Notes under the pieces: model-generated | Database searches by the model: none | The model's input: only the letters and a program-made list of their open reading frames with translations | What the model was told of the DNA's origin: nothing | From: Magnetococcales bacterium | GTDB taxonomy: Bacteria > Pseudomonadota > Magnetococcia > Magnetococcales > JADFYX01 | DNA: 8,382 bases | Assembly: GCA_015232795.1 (NCBI GenBank) | Contig: JADFYX010000098.1 | Coordinates: 1 to 8,382 of the forward strand | Direction: 5' to 3' | Made by a program: the position numbers and the translations under genes | Part shown: piece by piece, positions 1-5,682 of the stretch | Layout of the letters: every line of letters begins with the position of its first letter | Numbering within the stretch: the stretch's first letter is position 1

Positions 1-47
1 TGATGAGACTTTTTTTTGGTTTGCCTGGTAAATCAAGAGGTTGTGCC

Positions 48-75
48 AGTGATGTGCGAACAACTGCCGAATCTA
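48..75 (+). repeat. Dispersed repeat, copy 1
   Basis: Bases 60-75 are identical over 16 nt to 3280-3295, and the similarity extends leftwards with small gaps (a GTGATG..CG pattern here, GTGAATGACG there). A 16-nt match is unlikely by chance in a window this size. This copy lacks the left arm that makes the other copy a hairpin. Function unknown. Confidence 0.5.
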
Positions 76-108
76 GGATTATGGGTCAATGGAGATTATC
101 TCCCTTGT

Positions 109-138
109 GGGTTTGGGCAAAGCCCAAGGTTTAGCCTT
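109..138 (+). repeat. GGGTTTGGG hairpin repeat, unit 1
   Basis: The unit reads GGGTTTGGG, then a short spacer, then AAGGTTTAGCCTT. Inside it TTGGGC (113-118) and GCCCAA (122-127) form a perfect 6-bp stem with a 3-nt AAA loop. A competing stem GCAAAG/CTTTGC (117-122 with 136-141) is also possible. Unit 2 at 168-211 has the same order of blocks, which suggests a repeat family and not a chance hairpin. Confidence 0.5.
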
Positions 139-167
139 TGCTTTTAAGCTTTTATATTCAAAAGCGT

Positions 168-211
168 GGGGGTTTGGGGGGGGGCTGCAAGCCCTCCCAA
201 GGTTTTGCCTT
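168..211 (+). repeat. GGGTTTGGG hairpin repeat, unit 2 with G9 tract
   Basis: This is a second, longer version of the unit at 109-138: GGGGGTTT, an uninterrupted run of nine G (176-184), a GGGCT-GCA-AGCCC hairpin (182-194), then AAGGTTTTGCCTT (199-211). The extra length over unit 1 comes mostly from the G-run, which is slippage-prone and could vary between strains. Confidence 0.5.
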
Positions 212-254
212 AACAAGCAATTTATAAATAGAACAACTATAATTATGCAATTTA

Positions 255-280
255 TGGGGGCATAACCCTCAAACCCCCAA
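255..280 (-). repeat. GGGTTTGGG-type repeat, inverted unit
   Basis: Read on the minus strand this segment contains TTGGGGGTTTGAGGG, an inverted and slightly diverged copy of the start of unit 2. It could pair with 167-184 to form a long-range hairpin. Locally TGGGGG (255-260) pairs with CCCCCA (274-279) around a 13-nt loop. It lies only about 12 bases before the ribosome binding site of the next gene, so folding here could influence that gene's mRNA. Confidence 0.4.
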
Positions 281-291
281 TTGGCTAATAC

Positions 292-296
292 GGAGG
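292..296 (+). promoter_or_regulatory. Ribosome binding site that fixes the GTG start at 306
   Basis: GGAGG at 292-296 is a near-perfect Shine-Dalgarno core. It directly touches the TTG codons at 297 and 300, which are too close to be used. The in-frame GTG at 306 is 9 nt downstream, a normal spacing, so GTG 306 is the best start. Confidence 0.65.
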
Positions 297-305
297 TTGT
301 TGTTT

Positions 306-1364
306 GTGGAAGAGGAGAGGCAGACAAAAGATGATGGGCCAGGAGCTGTTAAACGGCTTTTGGTGGGTCTTAAATGGGGCATGGGGCTTTTTATTGCTCT
401 ACCATTTATTATTATCCTCACCCCAATGTGGTATGTTCACCGTTGGGATAAAACCCGCCGTGGCGAAGTAGTCCCAGATCCACCATGGGCGGTACTGTTT
501 AATAAAGATGCCAATCGCTCCAAACCTACAACGGTAAAACGGGTACGTCGTCCATATTCTCAAGACGATTATCTTTCGTCAAAACAAGAGCATATAGATA
601 GGGCAAATCGCTTAGCAGAAGATAACCTTGTTAAACACTCTTACGGAAGAGTTGCCATAGTGACTGGTGGTGGGCATCGTATTGGGGCGGCAATATCTAT
701 TGATCTGGCTAGAATGGGATATATAGTAGCTGTGGCCTATCACCAATCTGCAAAAGAGGCAGATCAGGTAGTTGCAGCCATAAAAGAGATGGGCGGCAAA
801 GCCGAAAGCTTTGCCATGGACCTACGTGATCCTAGCACAATATCCGCACTGCTAAAGAGTGTCTCTAGCACTCTTGGTCCGGTAGATCTTTTAGTAAATA
901 ACGCATCCCTGTTTCTTCCCACCCCCATAAAAGATAGTCGTTGGGAGGTGATGGGAAGCCTGCTGCAAGTAAACCTGCAAGGTCCAATAATGCTTGCTAT
1001 GGAGGCTATTAGCATTATGGAGGAGCGGGGTGGGCTGATAATAAATATATGTGATATATGGGCCGAAAAACCCCTGCGAGGCCATGCTGCCTACAGTGCT
1101 GCCAAGGCTGGATTGATATCCGCCACCCAGGTTTTAGCCCGTGAAGCAGCACCAGCAGTAAGGGTAAACGCCCTTGCTCCCGGAGCCATTCTTCCCCCGG
1201 CCGATAAAGATGGCAAAGCCGCATATCAAAAGATCCTAGCCAGAACCCCCTTAGCCGGATCAGCCAGCCCAGATGCTGTTTTACATGCAATCAGATATCT
1301 GCTAACCGCCGATTATGTAACAGGAGAGGTGTTACATATAGATGGGGGAAGGCGTTTAGTGTGA
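306..1364 (+). CDS. Membrane-anchored pteridine reductase-like short-chain dehydrogenase (SDR)
   Basis: From GTG 306 the product is 352 aa. Residues about 24-44 form one hydrophobic helix (GLFIALPFIIILTPMWYV region) followed by a basic, proline-containing linker to about residue 112. The rest is a classical SDR Rossmann fold: the cofactor motif TGGGHRIG (120-127), the NNAS motif (198-201) followed by LFLPTPI, and YSAAK with catalytic Tyr263 and Lys267. The residue 13 before the Tyr is Asp250 instead of the usual SDR Ser. Together with the RxG form of the glycine motif, this is the pattern of pteridine reductase PTR1 and FolM-type dihydromonapterin reductases. The likely reaction is NADPH-dependent reduction of a pteridine or similar substrate, but the substrate is inferred. 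Typical FolM is about 240 aa, so the N-terminal anchor and linker of about 110 aa are extra. The next gene follows after 46 bases. Confidence 0.85.
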   Translation: MEEERQTKDDGPGAVKRLLVGLKWGMGLFIALPFIIILTPMWYVHRWDKTRRGEVVPDPPWAVLFNKDANRSKPTTVKRVRRPYSQDDYLSSKQEHIDRANRLAEDNLVKHSYGRVAIVTGGGHRIGAAISIDLARMGYIVAVAYHQSAKEADQVVAAIKEMGGKAESFAMDLRDPSTISALLKSVSSTLGPVDLLVNNASLFLPTPIKDSRWEVMGSLLQVNLQGPIMLAMEAISIMEERGGLIINICDIWAEKPLRGHAAYSAAKAGLISATQVLAREAAPAVRVNALAPGAILPPADKDGKAAYQKILARTPLAGSASPDAVLHAIRYLLTADYVTGEVLHIDGGRRLV

Positions 1365-1410
1365 AATATCCAGGCTAACAAATAATATACAGACAAATAA
1401 AGGAGTAAAC

Positions 1411-1620
1411 ATGAGCAGTAAAGACAGCAACGGAACCGAGCTAAATACTGGAGACAACGTCCAGGTAATAAAAGACCTGAAAATAAAAGGTGCCTCCAAT
1501 ACCCTAAAACGTGGCACAGTAATTAAAAATATAAAACTAACCCCAAAGCCAGAAGAGGTAGAGTGCCGCATGGGTAAAAGTACCATAGTACTAAAGACCT
1601 GTTTTTTAAAGAAGGCATAG
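1411..1620 (+). CDS. Short PhnA/YjdM-type domain protein (C-terminal domain only)
   Basis: This 69-aa protein starts at ATG 1411 behind a good AAGGAG site (about 1400-1405). It matches the C-terminal SH3-like half of YjdM/PhnA: KDSNGTEL, then GDNVQVIKDLKIKG, LKRGTVIKNIKL, and an LKTCFLKKA ending. Full YjdM is about 110 aa and begins with a zinc ribbon carrying CxxC pairs. That part is absent here, and no cysteine pairs or in-frame extension lie upstream. The family is named for alkylphosphonate utilisation, but no phosphonate genes are nearby and the true role of this domain is unsettled. Recognition as a family member is firm; function is open. It lies between the reductase and the nucleotidyltransferase in the same direction and may be co-transcribed with them. 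Confidence 0.85.
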   Translation: MSSKDSNGTELNTGDNVQVIKDLKIKGASNTLKRGTVIKNIKLTPKPEEVECRMGKSTIVLKTCFLKKA

Positions 1621-1702
1621 TTTTTTAGAATATATTTTGCTGTGTATGAAAAATTACACCACCATTGTCTATAATTATGCAAAGAACCGAGGAGCTACGT
1701 GC

Positions 1703-2029
1703 TTGGCTACGCAACTTATTGTAGAAGCAATAGAAAACTATATCCGGGTGTTGCAGCTTGAAGGTATCCCAGTGAATTTTGCTGTTCTGTACGGCTCCCA
1801 CGCCCGTGGAGATGCTACAGAATGGAGCGATATTGATCTTATGGTGGTTTCCCCTTTATTTGATCAAAAAAATTGTCGAAAAGATAAAACACGCTTGTGG
1901 AATGCAATTTTACAGGCTGATATCAGGATTGAACCAGTGGGAGTAGGTCTACAGCAATGGGAAATTGATGATGGCATACCCTTAATAGAAATTGTTCGTC
2001 GTGAAGGAGAGATTATTCGTCTGCACTAG
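1703..2029 (+). CDS. Minimal nucleotidyltransferase (MNT) domain protein
   Basis: The protein carries the polymerase-beta-fold nucleotidyltransferase signature. GSHARG (residues 31-36 from TTG 1703) is followed by WSDIDL, giving catalytic Asp43 and Asp45, and RIEPVGV near residue 77 probably supplies the third carboxylate. Such MNT proteins transfer a nucleotide to a protein or other target, and many pair with a HEPN protein as a toxin-antitoxin module in which the MNT AMPylates the HEPN toxin. I chose TTG 1703 because GAGGAG at 1689-1694 lies 8 nt upstream and the family usually begins shortly before the IPVNFAVLYGS strand. The in-frame ATG at 1646 and TTG at 1637 would give 127 or 130 aa but have no Shine-Dalgarno. 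No HEPN gene lies on either side. The gene is followed after 59 bases by a strong terminator. Family assignment is secure; start and target are not. Confidence 0.85.
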   Translation: MATQLIVEAIENYIRVLQLEGIPVNFAVLYGSHARGDATEWSDIDLMVVSPLFDQKNCRKDKTRLWNAILQADIRIEPVGVGLQQWEIDDGIPLIEIVRREGEIIRLH

Positions 2030-2088
2030 ATTGGAAGTTTTTATAACAAACAGTTTTTCAATTTCCGACAGAACAGTTTAGTAGTTAT

Positions 2089-2132
2089 AAAAAAAGGCGA
2101 ACCTGGAATTATATCCGGGCTCGCCTTTTTTT
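2089..2132 (+). terminator. Intrinsic terminator, repeat copy A (bidirectional form)
   Basis: Seven A (2089-2095), stem GGCGA-a-CCTGGA, loop of about 6 nt, then TCCGGG-c-TCGCC and seven T (2126-2132). One A/C mismatch interrupts the stem and T2104-G2117 is a wobble pair. The T-run ends the reductase-PhnA-MNT transcript, and the A-run on the other side makes it able to act in both directions. The left arm including its A-run (2089-2110) is identical over 22 nt to terminator copy B at 3374-3417. Confidence 0.85.
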
Positions 2133-2198
2133 GTCTTCTAGTTTTAATGTTTTATATAATCGATACTAATTGACATATAATCAAATGTAAGGCATAAG
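2131..2198 (+). promoter_or_regulatory. Candidate tandem sigma-70 promoters for the amidase gene
   Basis: Two candidate promoters lie right after the terminator. The first is TTGTCT (2131-2136), 18 nt, TATAAT (2155-2160). The second is a perfect TTGACA (2170-2175), 17 nt, CATAAG (2193-2198). A third, weaker option is TTTAGA (2222-2227), 17 nt, TATAAT (2245-2250). AT-rich DNA yields such matches easily. However, a terminator followed by several consensus-like hexamers fits independent transcription of the amidase gene. Confidence 0.45.
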
Positions 2199-2302
2199 TT
2201 TTTTATCATAATGTTGGTTTGTTTAGAGTTTACAGGTGATCATTTATAATTTTTATGGTTTTAGTTTTTTTGATGCTTAACTAACTTTGGGAGCAAAGAT
2301 AC

Positions 2303-3184
2303 ATGCGTATTATTGACGGTAACCTATTGGAAGGTGCGCTTGTTACTCAAGATACAGGTAGGGTTGGCACTAGTGGTAAATATCGTTCGGGGCTGCCAGA
2401 TACTATAATTATGCATTATACTGCTGGCTCCTCTATTAATGGAGCTGTTAATCACTGGCGAGAGACAAATAGTGCGTCTGCCCATCTGGTTATTGGTCGT
2501 GATGGTGATATTGTGCAAGTTGTCCCATTTGACACTATAGCCTGGCATGCTGGCACCTCCCAATGGAAAGATCGTAAGGGTCTGAATAATTATTCCATCG
2601 GTATTGAGATGGTAAATGTTGGTTATTTAACCCTTGAAGATGGACGTTTTAAAGATTGGACAGGTCGGACTATAGCGGATGATCAAGTGTTTGATACCGC
2701 AAAGGTTGGTTCCCATCAATACTGGCAGGAGTACACAAAACCTCAGATCCAAAATGCAATTGATGTCTGTGCCGTCTTAAAAAGTGCATTGGGTTGTCGA
2801 GAGATATTATGCCATTCCGAAATTTCACCAGGCCGCAAAGAAGACCCTGGACCTGCATTTCCAATAGATTTATTAAGAAGCACCGTGTTTGGCTTTGCAA
2901 AAGATTCCACTGAGGATAATGACAATAAAGCCCCAGAAAAAGTTTCTGTTCCCATACCCCTTCCAAACCTTGAGAAACAGGACGGTGGCAAAAAAATAAA
3001 GCAGGTAGAAGCCAGCAAACTTAACATAAGAACTGGCCCTAGCAGCAGTGATCCAATAGCCGGGGAACCTCTAGTAAAAGGCCAAAAAGTTCAAGTATTA
3101 GAAACCATGGGAAGCTGGAGTAAGGTATCTATACAGGTAGAAGCTTGGGTATCTAACAAATATTTGAAGGATGTTGCCGAATAG
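2303..3184 (+). CDS. N-acetylmuramoyl-L-alanine amidase (Amidase_2) with C-terminal SH3b domain
   Basis: The 293-aa protein cuts the amide bond between N-acetylmuramic acid and L-alanine in peptidoglycan. The catalytic domain spans residues about 25-190. Zinc ligands are His38 (IIMHYTAG), His171 (CHSEISPGRK) and Asp181 (EDPGPAF), with Glu102 (GIEMVN) and Lys179 as the acid/base and stabilising residues, the AmpD/PGRP arrangement. A charged linker (about 197-232) leads to a bacterial SH3 domain (about 235-290: LNIRTGPSS, GQKVQVLE, WSKV, AWVSNKYL), normally a wall-binding module. No signal peptide, lipobox or membrane helix is visible at the N-terminus, so export is unexplained. It may work inside the cell on recycled fragments, or need a holin or another secretion route. 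ATG 2303 has GGGAG about 9 nt upstream. The gene stands alone between two terminators. Confidence 0.92.
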   Translation: MRIIDGNLLEGALVTQDTGRVGTSGKYRSGLPDTIIMHYTAGSSINGAVNHWRETNSASAHLVIGRDGDIVQVVPFDTIAWHAGTSQWKDRKGLNNYSIGIEMVNVGYLTLEDGRFKDWTGRTIADDQVFDTAKVGSHQYWQEYTKPQIQNAIDVCAVLKSALGCREILCHSEISPGRKEDPGPAFPIDLLRSTVFGFAKDSTEDNDNKAPEKVSVPIPLPNLEKQDGGKKIKQVEASKLNIRTGPSSSDPIAGEPLVKGQKVQVLETMGSWSKVSIQVEAWVSNKYLKDVAE

Positions 3185-3254
3185 TCCACCCCACTTTTTT
3201 ACTTATGCCACAAAAGAACAGGGATGTTAAATCTAAATAATTATTTCAACCTAA

Positions 3255-3292
3255 ATTCGGTAGTTGGTGGTGAATGACGACAACTGCCGAAT
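3255..3292. repeat. Hairpin built on the dispersed repeat (copy 2 at 3269-3295)
   Basis: ATTCGGTAGTTG (3255-3266) pairs with CAACTGCCGAAT (3281-3292): a 12-bp stem with one T/G wobble around a 14-nt loop. The right arm is the sequence shared with 60-75. There is no T-run after it, so it is not a terminator. It lies in the 3' untranslated region of the amidase gene and could stabilise the mRNA end or be part of a REP-like element. Confidence 0.55.
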
Positions 3293-3297
3293 CTATG

Positions 3298-3334
3298 TTC
3301 TAGATAAAACTGTGGGTTTTATCTGGAAACCAGA
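3298..3334. other. Two overlapping hairpins in the amidase 3' region
   Basis: TTCTAGATAAAAC (3298-3310) pairs with GTTTTATCTGGAA (3316-3328), a 13-bp stem with a single wobble and a 5-nt loop. A second stem, TCTGG (3322-3326) with CCAGA (3330-3334) around AAA, uses the same right-arm bases, so the two are mutually exclusive. No open reading frame depends on the region, which argues against attenuation. Processing or stability elements, or a cruciform in DNA, remain possible. Confidence 0.45.
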
Positions 3335-3373
3335 ATGGCTGTGACAGCTATATATTTGATTAAATTTTTACAT

Positions 3374-3417
3374 AAAAAAAAGGCGAACCTGGAATTTTTT
3401 CCAGATTCGCCTTTTTT
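3374..3417. terminator. Bidirectional intrinsic terminator, repeat copy B
   Basis: A-run (3374-3381), stem AGGCGAA-c-CTGGAA, TTTT loop, TTCCAG-a-TTCGCCT and T-run (3412-3417). The stem has 13 pairs and one mismatch. On the plus strand it ends the amidase transcript; on the minus strand the A-run becomes the T-run that ends icd, whose stop codon lies 34 bases away. The left arm is identical to copy A at 2089-2110. The right arm differs at three positions, yet both copies still fold. Confidence 0.85.
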
Positions 3418-3450
3418 GTTTGTTGCTTTTGTGCTTATTACTGCTGGTTG

Positions 3451-5682
3451 TTAGCCAATAATAGCGTTAAGAGTTGCACTTGGACGCATGACTTTTTCTA
3501 CTTTTGCAGGGTCGGCATCATAATAGCCACCAATATCTACTGGGCTGCCTTGGGCTGCTAGTAGTTCGGCTACAATTGCATCTTCATTGTCGGCAAGTTT
3601 TTGAGCCAAAGGTGCAAAGTGGGCTTTTATTTCACTGTCTTCATCTTGGGCTGCGAGAGCTTCTGCCCAATATTTTGCTAGGTAGAAATGGCTGCCACGG
3701 TTGTCGATCTCGTTTACCTTACGGCTTGGAGATTGATTGTTAACCAACAGTTTTGTGGTAGCTTCATCAAGAGCTTTGCCAAGAACTGCTGCCTTGGGGT
3801 TGTTTGTTACATTGCTTAGATGCTCCAGAGAGACAGCAAAGGCTGCAAACTCACCCAGAGAGTCCCAACGTAGATGACCCTCTTCAACCAACTGCTGAAC
3901 ATGTTTAGGAGCAGAGCCTCCAGCACCTGTCTCAAACAGACCACCACCTTTCATCAGTGGTACAATTGAGAGCATCTTGGCACTGGTACCAACTTCTAAA
4001 ATTGGGAAAAGGTCGGTTAGATAATCACGTAGCACGTTGCCAGTAACGGAGATGGTCTCTTGACCTGCTTTTAGACGTACCAAAGAGGCTTTGGTGGCTT
4101 CTACTGGGGACATGATTTGAATATCCAAGCCACTGGTATCGTGATCTTTTAGATATTTTTTAACTTTTTCAATTAATTGAATATCATGGGCACGCTCGTC
4201 GCTCAACCAGAAAATAGCTGGTGAACCACTGGCTCTGGAGCGATTAACTGCCAATTTTACCCAGTCTTGAATAGGCTCATCTTTGGTTTGACACATACGC
4301 CAGATATCGCCCTTTTCGACGTTATGCTCCAAGAGTGTTGTGCCTGCTGCATCAACAACCCGAATAACACCATCACCTGGGGCCAGGAAAGTTTGTGGGT
4401 GTGAACCATACTCTTCTGCTTTTTTAGCCATCAGGCCTACATTGGGAATGCTGCCCATGGTTACGGGATCAAATGCGCCGTTCTCTTTACAAAATTTAAC
4501 ACACTCGGCATAAACTCCAGAATAGCTATGGTCAGGAATAACCGCTTTTGTATCGGCCTCTTTACCATCTGGACCCCAACCTTTACCACCGCCACGAATA
4601 ACAACTGGCATTGAGGCATCGATAATAACGTCACTTGGTACGTGCAGGTTGGTGATGCCTTTGTCGGAATTAACCATATAAAGATCTGGTTGACTCGCCA
4701 TACATGCCTGTAAATCAGCTTCAATTTCAGCAATCTGGTCTGCTGGCAGAGATTTGATTTTGGTAGTTATATCACCCACACCATTGTCTGGGTTGATGCC
4801 TAGTTTGGCAAACAGATCAGCATGTTTTTCATAAACATCTTTAAAGAAAACCGATACACAATGACCAAAAATGACTGGGTCGGAGACCTTCATCATTGTT
4901 GCTTTCATATGCAGTGAAAAAAGAATGCCCTGTTCTTTGGTATCAGCAATTTCCTTTTCATAAAATGCTCTTAAAGCTTTAACGTTCATAAAAGAGCCAT
5001 CAATAATCTCTTTCTCGATGATAGGGGCTTTCTCTTTTAAAACTGTAACGGAACCATCGCCTGCGACAAATTCAATTTTTGCATCACCAGCAGAAGAGGC
5101 GGGAACAGTTATGGATTTTTCTGTGGAGGCAAAGTCACCACTAGTCATGGTAGCTACATGGGTTTTTGAATCTGAAGCCCATTTGCCCATTCTGTGTGGA
5201 TTTTTACGAGCAAATGCTTTAACTGCTGGAGGTGGTCTACGATCAGAGTTACCCTCACGTAAAACTGGGTTAACCGCGCTACCTTTAACCCCATCATAAC
5301 GAGCCTTGGCATCTCTCTGGGCATCGTTTTGCGGATCTTCAGGATAGTTGGGAATATCGTAACCATGCTCTTGCAGCTCTTTGATTGCTGCTTGTAGCTG
5401 AGGAATGGAAGCACTGACATTTGGCAGCTTAATTACGTTGGCCTTGGGTGTTTTTACCAATTCACCCAGTTCTGCTAGATCATCTGGATGGTGTTGGGCA
5501 GCAGTTAGCTTTTCTGGAAAAACAGCAAGAATTCTTCCTGCTAACGAAATATCTTTTGTACCAACAGATACTCCCGCTGCTTTAGAAAAGTGTTGAATAA
5601 TAGGGAGAAGAGACCCACTAGCAAGTTGTGGTGCTTCATCAACTTTGGTGTAAATGATATCTGGCGTATTCTGGTCTGACAT
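3451..5682 (-). CDS. icd: Monomeric NADP-dependent isocitrate dehydrogenase
   Basis: The 743-aa enzyme converts isocitrate to 2-oxoglutarate and CO2 with NADP in the TCA cycle, in the cytoplasm. It belongs to the large single-chain type (about 740 aa), unrelated in length to the 400-aa dimeric form. Key residues known from the Azotobacter and Corynebacterium enzymes line up: substrate binding Ser135, Asn138, Arg142 and Arg148 in GSAVNPVLREGNSDRR, Lys260 in LHMKATMMKVSDP, Tyr425 in EEYGSH and Arg552; metal binding Asp355 (DASMP), Asp553 and Asp557 (LRDYLTD); NADP 2'-phosphate site His594, Arg605 and Arg654. The enzyme should therefore be active and NADP-specific. ATG at 5682 has GGAG 7 nt upstream. 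It is transcribed alone and ends at the shared terminator 3374-3417. I saw no confident promoter upstream. This family is patchily distributed among bacteria. Confidence 0.97.
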   Translation of the reverse strand: MSDQNTPDIIYTKVDEAPQLASGSLLPIIQHFSKAAGVSVGTKDISLAGRILAVFPEKLTAAQHHPDDLAELGELVKTPKANVIKLPNVSASIPQLQAAIKELQEHGYDIPNYPEDPQNDAQRDAKARYDGVKGSAVNPVLREGNSDRRPPPAVKAFARKNPHRMGKWASDSKTHVATMTSGDFASTEKSITVPASSAGDAKIEFVAGDGSVTVLKEKAPIIEKEIIDGSFMNVKALRAFYEKEIADTKEQGILFSLHMKATMMKVSDPVIFGHCVSVFFKDVYEKHADLFAKLGINPDNGVGDITTKIKSLPADQIAEIEADLQACMASQPDLYMVNSDKGITNLHVPSDVIIDASMPVVIRGGGKGWGPDGKEADTKAVIPDHSYSGVYAECVKFCKENGAFDPVTMGSIPNVGLMAKKAEEYGSHPQTFLAPGDGVIRVVDAAGTTLLEHNVEKGDIWRMCQTKDEPIQDWVKLAVNRSRASGSPAIFWLSDERAHDIQLIEKVKKYLKDHDTSGLDIQIMSPVEATKASLVRLKAGQETISVTGNVLRDYLTDLFPILEVGTSAKMLSIVPLMKGGGLFETGAGGSAPKHVQQLVEEGHLRWDSLGEFAAFAVSLEHLSNVTNNPKAAVLGKALDEATTKLLVNNQSPSRKVNEIDNRGSHFYLAKYWAEALAAQDEDSEIKAHFAPLAQKLADNEDAIVAELLAAQGSPVDIGGYYDADPAKVEKVMRPSATLNAIIG

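Larger units (their letters stand above)
1..291. other. Gene-free leader region rich in repeats
   Basis: No convincing gene lies in the first 291 bases. Frame 1 opens with two stop codons, frame 2 stops at 29-31, and frame 3 stays open to about 131 without a recognisable product. A short 3' tail of an upstream gene in frame 2 or 3 cannot be excluded. The stretch holds a T-run at 10-17, one copy of a dispersed repeat (48-75), three GC-rich hairpin-forming repeat units (109-280) and a lone TATAAT-like hexamer at 238-243 with no good -35 partner. It is the 5' region of the reductase gene that follows. Confidence 0.6.

Noticed and set aside
3..131. Possible small gene or gene tail at the left edge
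   Set aside because: The frame runs through the dispersed repeat and the first hairpin unit, has no recognisable motif and no visible start signal inside the window.
1637..2029. A complete MNT/HEPN toxin-antitoxin module
   Set aside because: Only the MNT half is present. The upstream PhnA-like protein and the downstream amidase show no HEPN features such as Rx4-6H.
2303..3184. Prophage lysis cassette
   Set aside because: No holin, spanin, tail or integrase gene is near; a single amidase with SH3b does not establish a prophage.
48..3295. Integron-like cassette array of small genes separated by recombination sites
   Set aside because: The hairpins do not show the GTTRRRY/RYYYAAC core pairs of attC sites, they do not follow each gene, and no integrase is visible.
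3255..3334. Riboswitch or attenuator
   Set aside because: The hairpins lie downstream of the amidase and far from the start of the oppositely oriented icd gene, so there is no gene for them to control in cis at initiation. No known riboswitch core was recognised.
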